Of a stretch of 64,000 nt of DNA, positions 56,912 to 64,000 are shown one piece after another (positions within the stretch are counted from its first letter, which is position 1; each line of letters begins with the position of its first letter). The DNA is from Akkermansiaceae bacterium (GTDB lineage: Bacteria > Verrucomicrobiota > Verrucomicrobiia > Verrucomicrobiales > DEV007), in assembly GCA_024233005.1 (NCBI GenBank), contig JACKQE010000007.1:186001-250000 (forward strand), in the 5' to 3' direction. A program made the position numbers and the translations under genes. Under the pieces are notes generated by a model. That model searched no databases. It was given only the letters and a program-made list of their open reading frames with translations, and was not told where the DNA came from.

Positions 56912-57308
56912 CTTTACGAAAATTTCGAATGGGAAGGCAGGTTCCAACCTGTCTGGACCGGATTGGCATTCCGGCGGGGGGGATTGGCGATGCTAATGGT
57001 GACGCCCGGTCCTTCTTGAGAGAAAACCGTACGGAACCGCGATGGCACCGGACAGACCTCTCAGATCTGGGTGGGAGTCAGCGCTCCGCGCATTGCTGCG
57101 GACCGCTTTGGAGGCATGATCGGAACGACGTCGGAGACGCCGCGACTTTGGTGGTGTCCACCCGGAAGGGTGTCGCTGTGCCAGATTCTCCCGCACTTTC
57201 GGGGAGAGGATCCCCAGCGAGGATCAATCACAAGGGGAAAGCTATTGGGTCATCAAATGTCCGGTAAGACAATCACCGCCAATGGGGGTTGTTTTTCTTG
57301 AGTGGACA

Positions 57309-57397
57309 CCTGGGTATGATCCAGGACACACTGCGGGCCAGTGTGTGGGTCGCGGCTGAAAGCCGCAGGTTCAGGGAGGAGATTTCATGGCGAAATC
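57309..57397. ncRNA. Candidate structured RNA: four consecutive perfect hairpins
   Basis: In 89 nt lie four hairpins with almost no spacers between the first two: CCTGG/CCAGG (57309-57325), ACACACTG/CAGTGTGT (57326-57346, 8 bp, 5-nt loop), GCGGCT/AGCCGC (57352-57366, GAA loop) and GATTTC/GAAATC (57381-57397, 5-nt loop). A strong GGGAGGAG sequence sits between the third and fourth. It could be a leader RNA, a small RNA or a regulatory element; the strand is undecided. No known riboswitch class is recognised. Confidence 0.3.
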
Positions 57398-57725
57398 ATG
57401 AACGCATTATGTAAAAAGGGTCGTTTTCTGAATTAATTGCTATTATTGGGCTTCTATCATTTCCCGTTTGGGCGAGCAAGAAAAATCTTTCGCCCCCAAA
57501 TGAATAATAACCCCATCGAATTTCGGAAGGTGCAATTTTTTTTCAGGAAGAATCAAAAAGATTGAATTCCCTAAGACTCAGTGATTTTCGCCAAACTGTC
57601 GGTTCAATTCTTGGGTTCAGGGGAAGGAACTGGAACAGGTCTGAGCAGTGGACCTTGACGGATGCCGGGACGATGGCGTTTGCTGGGACTCTTCCCGCGT
57701 GCCTGATCCTGATTCTTTTGCTCCC

Positions 57726-59216
57726 ATGAACCTTCCGGAACCGTCTTCCACTCTCAGTGTGCTGATCGGAATGTGGGCCTGCTGCATGGGGCCGATGCCC
57801 TTGGAGGCCGGGGAAGGGGAGCGGCCCAATGTGCTGTTCATCGCGGTCGATGACCTCACCTCCGCGATCGGTTGCTATGGTGACCCGGTGGCCCAAACCC
57901 CGCATTTGGATCAATTGGCGGCCCAAGGGGTGCGATTCGCCCATGCCTGCTGCCAGGTCCCGCTCTGCAATCCCAGCCGGGCATCTTTGCTGACGGGCCT
58001 GCGTCCTGACCAGATCCGGGTGTATGATCTTGACCGCCACTTCCGCGAGGAACGTCCCGAGGTGGTCACGCTGCCGCAACTGTTTAAAGAACAAGGATGG
58101 TTCTCCGCCCGGGTCGGCAAGCTCTATCACTACAATGTCCCCACCGGGATCGGTACCAATGGGCTGGATGACCCGCCTTCGTGGGATCAGGTGGTGAATC
58201 CCAAGGGACGTGATGTCGCTGAGGAATCTCTGATCACCAATGCCGAGCCGAAACGGGCAATCAGTGCCACCCTGAGCTGGCTCGCCGCCGGAGGACGGGA
58301 CGAGGAACAAACCGACGGGCTCGTCGCCAGTGAGGCCATCCGCTTGCTCCGGGAGCATCGGGAAGAACCGTTTTTCCTTGGCGTCGGCTTTTTCCGTCCC
58401 CATTCCCCCTATGTGGCTCCGCAGAAATACTTCGACCTTTACCCGATGGAGCGGATCACCCTGCCGGAAGCCCCTCTGGATGATCGTGGGGACATTCCCG
58501 TCGCGGCCTTTGCCCACAACAATCCCGTCCCCAACTACGGATTGCCGATCCCGAGATTGTTGCAGGCAAAACAGGCCTACTATGCCTGCGTTTCCTTCGT
58601 CGATGCCCAAATCGGCCGGGTCCTGGCTGCGTTGGACGAACTGGGGCTCGCTGGAAACACCGTGGTCATTTTTTGGAGCGACCATGGTTACCACCTCGGC
58701 GAGCATCAGGGAATCTGGCAGAAACGCTGCCTTTTCGAGGAAAGCGCCACGGCCCCGCTCATTGTCAGGGCTCCGGGAATGACTGGAAACGGAAGGCCCT
58801 GTCGGCGTGTGGTCGAGTTCGTGGATCTTTATCCCACCTTGGCGGATCTATGTGGGGTGACGGTGCCTTCCTCCATGCCGCTCACCGGCCGCAGTCTGCG
58901 CCCTCTCCTGGAGAATCCGGCCGCCGATTGGGACAGTGCCGGCATCACTCAGGTGCTCCGGCCGGCCGACAGCCGCCTCCCGGAGCCGGTCATGGGACGC
59001 AGTGTCCGGACGGAACGCTGGCGCTACACGGAATGGAATGAGGGCCGGGACGGTCTCGAGCTCTATGACCATGCGGCCGATCCCCATGAATTTCACAACC
59101 GGGCGGTCCAGCCGGACGCGGAAGCGCTCGCCGTGATGCGGCAGCTGCGCCTCAAGTTCACTGGCAAGGCAGAAGGGGGGGCTCCTTCGAGTCCGGTCAA
59201 TCCGCTGAGACTTTGA
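57726..59216 (+). CDS. Exported sulfatase, iduronate-2-sulfatase-like
   Basis: The 496-residue protein is a type I sulfatase that would hydrolyse sulfate esters of glycans. It has an N-terminal hydrophobic segment serving as a signal (LSVLIGMWACCMGP), metal-binding Asp-Asp in PNVLFIAVDDL, the formylglycine site Cys81-x-Pro-Ser-Arg in CNPSRASLLTG, then GKLYHYN and FWSDHGYHLGEHQGIWQK. The overall pattern fits the iduronate-sulfatase-type subfamily. Activation needs a formylglycine-generating enzyme, which is not in the window. I chose the ATG at 57726; a longer frame from 57648 has no signal-like start. A sialidase-like gene follows after 117 bp. Confidence 0.9.
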   Translation: MNLPEPSSTLSVLIGMWACCMGPMPLEAGEGERPNVLFIAVDDLTSAIGCYGDPVAQTPHLDQLAAQGVRFAHACCQVPLCNPSRASLLTGLRPDQIRVYDLDRHFREERPEVVTLPQLFKEQGWFSARVGKLYHYNVPTGIGTNGLDDPPSWDQVVNPKGRDVAEESLITNAEPKRAISATLSWLAAGGRDEEQTDGLVASEAIRLLREHREEPFFLGVGFFRPHSPYVAPQKYFDLYPMERITLPEAPLDDRGDIPVAAFAHNNPVPNYGLPIPRLLQAKQAYYACVSFVDAQIGRVLAALDELGLAGNTVVIFWSDHGYHLGEHQGIWQKRCLFEESATAPLIVRAPGMTGNGRPCRRVVEFVDLYPTLADLCGVTVPSSMPLTGRSLRPLLENPAADWDSAGITQVLRPADSRLPEPVMGRSVRTERWRYTEWNEGRDGLELYDHAADPHEFHNRAVQPDAEALAVMRQLRLKFTGKAEGGAPSSPVNPLRL

Positions 59217-59333
59217 GCAGAGCTGTGGGGATTGCTTCTCTGGGGACCTGCCCGGAAATGGCTCCAATCGGTTCTTGAAAAGGGGCCTCGATGGGCCTTG
59301 CATGACAGCTTCCGCAGTTTTTCCCTTCCCCAA

Positions 59334-60455
59334 ATGATGAAATCCTTTCCTCTCCTCCTGACCCTTCTCTCCTCGGCGGGCCTTGCCGCTGATGGTCCCG
59401 ATATTCCGACCTTGGATTTGTCGGGGGAGGTGTCCCGTCAGGTCGTCATTGCCGCGGGCACCGCTGAAACCTACCAGGGGCATCCGACTACCGTGCTGAT
59501 GCCCGACGGCACAACCATCTATTGTGTGTGGTGCATCAACCACGGGGGGGCCGCCGGACCCATGGCCCGCAGCACGGACGGCGGCCGGACCTGGGCCCGG
59601 ATCGACGACCGGATGCCCCCCGGATTTTCCACCCATCAGAACTGTCCCAGCATTTATCGCCTGGTCGATACCGGGGGCAAGGAACGGCTCTGGGTTTTCT
59701 CAGCGGCATTGGGCAACCGCGGCGGACCGGGCATGCCACGCATCCTGAGTGAGGATGGTGGGAAAACCTGGCAGGAACTCCCCCCGCTGGGATTTCCGTG
59801 TGTGATGACGTTCAGCAGCATCGTCCGGCTCAAGGATGGCCGGCATCTCGGGCTCTACCACAAAGGCCCGGATGGCAAGGACAAAGCTCCGCTCGAGGTG
59901 CTGCAAACGATCTCCCCGGATGGCGGCCTCACGTGGTCGGAACCTTCGGTGGTGGCTGCAGTCTCCGGCAAGAATCCGTGCGAGCCGTTTGTCTTCCGTT
60001 CTGCAGGAAGTCAGGAACTGTGCTGCCTGATGCGGGAAAACACCCATCAAGGCCGCAGCCTGATGATGTTCTCGCAGGATGAAGGCGTGTCCTGGAGCAC
60101 TCCCCGGGACACTTCCTGGGGGCTCAGCGGCGACCGTCACGCGGGGGTGCAGTTACCCGATGGTCGCTGGGTCATTGCCTTCCGTGATCAGGCGCCCGGA
60201 AGCAAGACCAAAGGCCATTTCGTGGCCTGGGTGGGAACCTATGATGACATCAGGAATGCAAAGCCGGGGCAGTACCGGATCAAGCTGCTGCATAGCAATG
60301 CCGGGGGTGATTGCGGATACCCCGGTATGGAATTGCTGCCTGATGGCACCATTGTCGCCACGACCTATATCAAATACCGGCCGGGTCCCGAAAAGCACTC
60401 CGTCGTGAGCACCCGGTTCCGCGTGCAGGAGACCGATCCTCTGGTCAAACCCTGA
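59334..60455 (+). CDS. Exported sialidase-like (BNR/Asp-box) protein
   Basis: The 373-residue protein has a signal peptide (MMKSFPLLLTLLSSAGLAA) and a six-bladed sialidase-type propeller. Asp boxes are STDGGRTW, SEDGGKTW, SPDGGLTW and SQDEGVSW. The conserved Arg-rich active-site triad of true sialidases cannot be confirmed by eye; an FRIP motif is not visible. It may be a glycoside hydrolase of unknown specificity. With the adjacent sulfatase it would suit degradation of sulfated or sialylated host or algal glycans. The start at 59334 gives the signal peptide; an upstream frame from 59232 does not. Confidence 0.75.
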   Translation: MMKSFPLLLTLLSSAGLAADGPDIPTLDLSGEVSRQVVIAAGTAETYQGHPTTVLMPDGTTIYCVWCINHGGAAGPMARSTDGGRTWARIDDRMPPGFSTHQNCPSIYRLVDTGGKERLWVFSAALGNRGGPGMPRILSEDGGKTWQELPPLGFPCVMTFSSIVRLKDGRHLGLYHKGPDGKDKAPLEVLQTISPDGGLTWSEPSVVAAVSGKNPCEPFVFRSAGSQELCCLMRENTHQGRSLMMFSQDEGVSWSTPRDTSWGLSGDRHAGVQLPDGRWVIAFRDQAPGSKTKGHFVAWVGTYDDIRNAKPGQYRIKLLHSNAGGDCGYPGMELLPDGTIVATTYIKYRPGPEKHSVVSTRFRVQETDPLVKP

Positions 60456-60472
60456 TGGGGCGCGAGCGTGGG

Positions 60473-60931
60473 TCAGCCCCGTCGCATCCATTCGAGCAAC
60501 TGGGGTGCCATCTGCGCTCCGGAGGTCTGACGGATGATCTGTCCGCCACGCAGCAGGGCAAATGCCGGAATGCCCTGAACGCGAAACCGTCCCGCGAGAT
60601 CGGGATGGTCTTCGGTGTTCACTTTGGCGAAAATGGCTTCTCCCGCTGCCTGACTGGCCGCTTTGGCATATTCCGGAGCCATCATTCGGCACGGGCCGCA
60701 CCACGGTGCCCAAAAATCAATCACGACCGGCAGAGGACTCTGGGAAAGGAGTGCCGCCAAAGCGCTGGCATCGTCGATTTCCACCGGCAGGGAAGGTGGG
60801 GGCAGGTTTTCATGACAGGATCCGCAACGTCCCCGCTGGTCAAGCCGGGCGTAGGGGATCCGGTTGCCGGTGTCGCAGTGTGGACACGGTAGAATGAGAC
60901 CCTTAGAGTCACAGGAGAGGGTTTGGCTCAT
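60473..60931 (-). CDS. trxC: Thioredoxin 2
   Basis: The 152-residue cytoplasmic protein has the TrxC layout. An N-terminal zinc ribbon is formed by Cys16-x-x-Cys19 and Cys36-x-x-Cys39, followed by the thioredoxin fold with WCGPC at 77-81 (DFWAPWCGPCRMMAP) and the cis-Pro in VQGIPAFALLRGG. It reduces disulfides and zinc-ribbon thioredoxins respond to oxidative stress. The gene is divergent from the sulfide:quinone-reductase-like gene, with 77 bp between starts, so it may be regulated with sulfur metabolism. Confidence 0.92.
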   Translation of the reverse strand: MSQTLSCDSKGLILPCPHCDTGNRIPYARLDQRGRCGSCHENLPPPSLPVEIDDASALAALLSQSPLPVVIDFWAPWCGPCRMMAPEYAKAASQAAGEAIFAKVNTEDHPDLAGRFRVQGIPAFALLRGGQIIRQTSGAQMAPQLLEWMRRG

Positions 60932-60956
60932 CTGGAGGTTGAGGAAAATTTATCTT

Positions 60957-60980
60957 GCATATACGCATAAGCGCATATAG
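60957..60980. promoter_or_regulatory. Three tandem 8-bp GCATA repeats, candidate operator
   Basis: The divergent region between trxC and the sulfur operon contains three consecutive 8-mers, GCATATAC, GCATAAGC and GCATATAG. The array also reads as an imperfect palindrome around the middle unit. It lies 29 to 52 bp before the flavoprotein ATG, where a repressor such as an ArsR-type sulfur sensor could bind. No regulator gene is adjacent. Confidence 0.4.
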
Positions 60981-61008
60981 GGGTTATTGCAAGAGAGACT
61001 CACGATTC

Positions 61009-62238
61009 ATGAGCAAACACCTTCTGATTCTTGGTGGCGGCACGGCTGGCACCATGATGGCCAATCACCTCCGCAGGCGTCTTCCCCCCGGCGATTGGAG
61101 GATCACGGTCGTGGACCGATCCGATCGACATCTCTACCAACCAGGATTTCTTTTTCTTCCTTTTGGCCTCTATGAAGAAAGCGACATCATTCGTCCGACG
61201 CGGAAGTTCCTTCCCCGCGGAGTAGAGTTTGTCCAGGCGGAGGTGGATCAAATTGCGCCCGATTCTCGTTCCGTGACGCTGCGGGACGGACGCGCGTTGA
61301 ACTATGATCTGCTGATCATCGCCACCGGGTGCCGGACCGCTCCGGAAGAAACCGAAGGCATGCTGGGTCCGCAATGGCGGGTCAATGTCCACGATTTTTA
61401 CACCCTCGACGGGGCCCGGGCCCTGAGGGAGACCTTGGCCGGATTCAAAGGTGGCCGGGTGGTCGTCCATATCAATGAGATGCCGATCAAATGCCCGGTG
61501 GCCCCGCTGGAATTCACCTTTTTGGCCGACACCTTTTTCCGCAAGCGGGGACTGCGCGATCAGGTCACCCTGACCTATGTGACCCCGCTTTCCGGAGCGT
61601 TCACAAAGCCGAAGGCCTCCAAGAAACTCGGGCACCTTTTGGGAGACAAAGGCATCGAACTCGTCACCGATTTTGTCGCCGAACGGGTGGACCAGGAAAA
61701 CAACACGCTGGTCTGTTACGACGGACGCGAGGTCCCCTATGATCTCCTCGTGACCACCCCGACCAACATGGGAGACGAAAGCGTGCGCCGCTCTGGAATG
61801 GGGGATGATCTGGATTTCATCCCCACCCACAAACACACCCTGCAGTCGCTTCAATATCCCGAGGTCTTCGTGATCGGTGACGCCACCAATCTTCCTGCCT
61901 CCAAAGCGGGATCGGTGGCCCATTTTGAAAGCGAAACCCTCGCCGACAACATCATGCGGCACCTCCGGGGGGAACCTCTGCTCGAAGAGTTCGACGGGCA
62001 TTCCAACTGTTTCATCGAATCCGGCAACGGCAAGGCCCTGCTGATTGACTTCAGTTATGACTATGAGCCCCACGAAGGTCCGTTCCCTTTCTGGTTCGGT
62101 CCCCTGAGGCTTTTGAAGGAAAGTTGGCTCAATCATCTGGGCAAATTGGCTTTCCGTCATGTTTATTGGAATGTCCTGCTGAGGGCCTGGCCGCTTCCGG
62201 GCATCAGCCGCACCAAAAAGAAACCTCTCGAGGCTTGA
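61009..62238 (+). CDS. Sulfide:quinone oxidoreductase-like flavoprotein
   Basis: The 409-residue protein has a dinucleotide-binding start (LLILGGGTAGTMMANHL), a second FAD region (ATGCRTAPEE) and FVIGDATNLPASKAGSVAHFE. Three Cys positions expected for sulfide:quinone reductases are present: Cys108, Cys162 in MPIKCPVAPLEF and Cys334 in NCFIESG. The C-terminus has hydrophobic, aromatic helices (FPFWFGPLRLLKESW), consistent with binding to the membrane surface near quinone. It would oxidise sulfide to a persulfide or polysulfide. TusE/DsrC-like and DsrE2-like genes follow, fitting transfer of that sulfur. I chose the ATG at 61009. An AAGAGAG before it is a weak ribosome site. Confidence 0.87.
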   Translation: MSKHLLILGGGTAGTMMANHLRRRLPPGDWRITVVDRSDRHLYQPGFLFLPFGLYEESDIIRPTRKFLPRGVEFVQAEVDQIAPDSRSVTLRDGRALNYDLLIIATGCRTAPEETEGMLGPQWRVNVHDFYTLDGARALRETLAGFKGGRVVVHINEMPIKCPVAPLEFTFLADTFFRKRGLRDQVTLTYVTPLSGAFTKPKASKKLGHLLGDKGIELVTDFVAERVDQENNTLVCYDGREVPYDLLVTTPTNMGDESVRRSGMGDDLDFIPTHKHTLQSLQYPEVFVIGDATNLPASKAGSVAHFESETLADNIMRHLRGEPLLEEFDGHSNCFIESGNGKALLIDFSYDYEPHEGPFPFWFGPLRLLKESWLNHLGKLAFRHVYWNVLLRAWPLPGISRTKKKPLEA

Positions 62239-62273
62239 GCCTCTTTCCCTCAATCCGCCATCACTGACCGATC

Positions 62274-62585
62274 ATGAACAAAGAAATTGCAGGCACCACC
62301 GTGGAGGTGAACGAAGAAGGCTACCTCACGGACATGTCCCAATGGAACGAAGCCATCGCCGCTGCCATCGCCGCTGAAGAAGGGGTCGGTCCCCTTGGGG
62401 ATGGACATTGGAAGGTCATTCGCTACCTCCGCGAACAGCAGGCCAAAGGTGCGGCTCTGACGATTCGCAGCATGGGAAAAAGCGGCATTGTCACCACCAA
62501 GGAACTCTATGATCTCTTCCCCGGCGGTCCACTCAAGAAGTCTTCCAAAATCGCAGGCATTCCCAAACCTGTGGGATGCATCTGA
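62274..62585 (+). CDS. TusE/DsrC/DsvC-family sulfur carrier protein
   Basis: The 103-residue protein matches the whole family length: GYLTDMSQWNEAIAAAIAAEEGV, HWKVIRYLREQ and the C-terminal arm PKPVGCI. The penultimate Cys102 accepts persulfide. DsrC proteins of dissimilatory sulfur metabolism have a second Cys eleven positions earlier; here that position is Ser91, so it belongs with one-Cys TusE-like carriers and cannot form the DsrC intramolecular disulfide. It lies 35 bp after the flavoprotein gene and likely carries sulfur from it to the next protein. Confidence 0.9.
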   Translation: MNKEIAGTTVEVNEEGYLTDMSQWNEAIAAAIAAEEGVGPLGDGHWKVIRYLREQQAKGAALTIRSMGKSGIVTTKELYDLFPGGPLKKSSKIAGIPKPVGCI

Positions 62586-62621
62586 ATCTCCTGTTTTCCT
62601 TTTTCCCCGATCTTAAAACCC

Positions 62622-63149
62622 ATGAATCCGTCCGAAGACAAGCAACCCGTCAAGAAAGTCTGCATCATCGTGAGCCGGGGATCCCTTGACGGGGTCTATC
62701 CCGCTCTCATCATGGCCAATGGCGCCCGCATGGAAGGCATTGACGCGTCGCTCTTTTTCACCTTTTTCGGACTCAATGCCCTGGTTCAAAAGACCCTCGA
62801 TCATCTCAAGGTCGCCACCGTCGGCAATCCGGCCATGAACATGGCCATGCCCATGCTCGGAATGCCCATGACCATGCCCTTTCCGACCTGGATGGGGGCG
62901 CTTCCGGGGATCAGTGCCTTCGCCACCGGACTCATGAACAAGAAAATGGAGGAACTCGACATTCCACCGGTGGGCGAGTTTCTGGAACTGATCTCCGATT
63001 CCGGCGGGAAAATTTTTGCCTGCAAGTTGGCCATGGACATGTTCAAATTGAAACCGGAAGACCTCTCGGATCGCGTCGACGGGGTTCTCACGGTCGGCCA
63101 GTTTTACGAGGAATCCGCCGGGGCGGGCACCCACATCCTTTTCACCTGA
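62622..63149 (+). CDS. DsrE2-like (DsrE/DsrF-family) sulfurtransferase
   Basis: The 175-residue protein has the DsrE/F fold start VCIIVSRGSLDGVYPALIMANGARMEGIDASLFFTFFGLN, a Met- and Pro-rich segment (MNMAMPMLGMPMTMPFP) and the conserved Cys in GGKIFACKLAMDMF. This matches the DsrE2 group, which passes sulfane sulfur between TusA- and DsrC-like proteins in sulfur oxidisers. The Met-rich stretch may insert in the membrane or interact with a partner. It is the last gene of the apparent operon; 320 bp without a gene follow. Confidence 0.85.
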   Translation: MNPSEDKQPVKKVCIIVSRGSLDGVYPALIMANGARMEGIDASLFFTFFGLNALVQKTLDHLKVATVGNPAMNMAMPMLGMPMTMPFPTWMGALPGISAFATGLMNKKMEELDIPPVGEFLELISDSGGKIFACKLAMDMFKLKPEDLSDRVDGVLTVGQFYEESAGAGTHILFT

Positions 63150-63469
63150 GTTCGGACAGGGGAGAATTTCGCCCCAAAGGACGGCATTGCGGACTGTTCA
63201 AGAACCGCGGAATGTCCAATGATGGGGTGCTCCGGGCGCGCCTGGAGTTTCCGCTGTGACCTTGTCTTGCCATTCACGCCTCAGTTTCGTTAAGCAGTTC
63301 TTTGGGTGGGGGCTTCCGCGCATGGGATCCCCAGCCCGGCCGGATCGACGACTCCTCGCCGCAGAGTTCACCGCTCTGCGATGGCGCGGTGCCTGCGCTC
63401 TCTGGGAGAGTTCCCCCAATCCCGGCCTTTGACCCTCCGGCTTTCCGTGTCCCCTTTATCTGTGAGCTC
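63150..63469. other. Intergenic stretch without a recognised feature
   Basis: About 320 bp between the sulfur operon and the DUF3472-type gene. A weak GGGG...CCCC stem near 63159-63175 could end the sulfur operon. No coding frame, RNA gene or clear promoter is visible. Confidence 0.5.
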
Positions 63470-64000
63470 ATGATTCGCATCCACTTTTCCACACGCAGGG
63501 ACAACTTGATGCTCATGGGCGGCCTGCTTGCCGGCCTGCTGCTGTTGCCTTCGGTCGATGCCGCAGAGTCCGCCACGTGGGACATTCCTCTCGCCGGCAA
63601 TGCTTTCATCACCAAACCGGAGGTTGGATCCAAGGACGGGGTTCCCCGGGAGGGAGCCATGCGTCTGGAAAGTCCGAAGAGCGTGGTTTCCGTGTATGTT
63701 CACCTCAACAAACCGGGACGGTTGGAGATGGCGTTGCGACTCACCGTGCCGGAAGGGACCTCCTCTTTGCGGGTCCAGGCGGCTGGGCAGAGTTTCACGG
63801 TGGAGGCGCCGGCCGGAGCTTCCCGGGTCGCACCCGCAGGCCATGTCGATTTGGCCGCGCCAGGATATGTCCGGGTCGATCTGGTCGGGTTGAAAAAATC
63901 CGGCCCGATCTTTGCCGACGTGGAATCACTGGTCGTGACGTCCCCCACGAAGGATCTGAAGGCCTCCTTCGTGGCCAACAACCAAGGCAACATGTTTTAC
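63470..64000 (+). CDS. DUF5077/DUF3472 exported protein, 3' end outside window
   Basis: An open frame of 177 codons continues past the window edge. It starts with a signal peptide (after a basic MIRIHFSTRRDNL, the hydrophobic MGGLLAGLLLLPSVDAAE), then a DUF5077-type beta domain (WDIPLAGNAFITKP, VYVHLNKPGRLEMALRLTVP, GYVRVDLVGLKKSGPIFADVESLVV). The final residues NNQGNMFY are the usual beginning of the DUF3472 domain. Function of the family is not known, but it is common in heterotrophic PVC and Bacteroidota glycan-using bacteria. The first ATG at 63470 is the natural start; internal Met codons at 14 and 16 are inside the signal region. Confidence 0.75.
   Translation, partial: MIRIHFSTRRDNLMLMGGLLAGLLLLPSVDAAESATWDIPLAGNAFITKPEVGSKDGVPREGAMRLESPKSVVSVYVHLNKPGRLEMALRLTVPEGTSSLRVQAAGQSFTVEAPAGASRVAPAGHVDLAAPGYVRVDLVGLKKSGPIFADVESLVVTSPTKDLKASFVANNQGNMFY

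Larger units (their letters stand above)
56892..57725. other. 834-bp divergent intergenic region between adhesin and sulfatase
   Basis: The largest gene-free stretch in the window. It must carry promoters for the adhesin (minus) and the sulfatase (plus). Visible contents: an inverted repeat CAGGTT/AACCTG at 56938-56951, weaker hairpins at 57085-57102, 57159-57172 and 57187-57207, a compact group of four hairpins at 57309-57397, an AT-rich zone from 57400 to 57470, a stem at 57467-57500 (TTTGGGCGA against TCGCCCCCAAA with a bulge) and a T8 run at 57536-57543. No frame in it has coding character. Confidence 0.6.

Noticed and set aside
56878..57267. A 129-codon plus-strand frame in the adhesin-sulfatase gap.
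   Set aside because: It begins inside the adhesin signal-peptide region and reads as low-information Arg/Gly/Ser sequence with no signal, domain or ribosome site.

Overview
The window looks like chromosome of a Gram-negative, heterotrophic member of the Planctomycetota-Verrucomicrobiota-Chlamydiota group, most likely Verrucomicrobiota. This is inferred from content: a linked DUF1549/DUF1553 cytochrome-like protein and DUF1501 protein, an iduronate-type sulfatase, a DUF5077/DUF3472 protein, two enolase-superfamily enzymes, many secreted esterases, the Gram-negative murein-recycling ligase Mpl, GC-rich codons, and few recognisable Shine-Dalgarno sequences. I saw no tRNA, rRNA, CRISPR array, insertion sequence or phage gene.

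Layout. 1-11.5 kb is mostly housekeeping and small operons: malQ and mdh, two small secreted proteins, a minus-strand pair (type I phosphodiesterase and a PD-(D/E)XK-like nuclease), a FUN14-like membrane protein divergent from a cytochrome P460-like protein, an enolase-superfamily enzyme, and mpl. At 11.5-12.8 kb is a secreted alpha/beta hydrolase on the minus strand. From 12,982 to 34,523 thirteen plus-strand genes lie almost without gaps, several overlapping by ATGA. They encode an acetyl-xylan-esterase-like protein, two ceramidase-like proteins, a beta-propeller lactonase, a DoeB-like deacylase, DUF1553 and DUF1501 proteins, an MFS transporter, a GDSL hydrolase, an Axe2-like esterase, a beta-helix/double-hydrolase fusion, an M81 (MlrC-like) metallopeptidase and an enolase-superfamily enzyme. 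Together they suggest one catabolic unit: outer enzymes remove acyl or lipid decorations, a transporter imports the product, and a lactonase and dehydratase-like enzyme process a sugar-acid-like compound. The substrate cannot be read from sequence. Next come a PQQ-type beta-propeller, a von Willebrand A protein and a WYL regulator (34.6-37.8 kb).

The dominant feature is one minus-strand gene of about 19 kb (37,905-56,891) encoding a filamentous-haemagglutinin-type secreted protein of about 6,328 residues. It has a signal peptide, a TPS-like haemagglutination domain, a Gly/Ala/Ser-rich helix region, and about 70 copies of a repeat with a Gly-His-Gly-Gly or related core. Seven copies of a second beta-rich module are interspersed, and the protein ends in a non-repetitive, then Pro/Ala-rich tail. 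A C9 tract lies directly before its start codon. The long upstream gap holds a compact row of four hairpins. I found no TpsB-type transporter gene in the window.

After the adhesin come a sulfatase and a sialidase-like protein, then trxC divergent from a short sulfur operon (sulfide:quinone-reductase-like flavoprotein, TusE/DsrC-like carrier, DsrE2-like protein). The window ends inside a DUF5077/DUF3472 gene.
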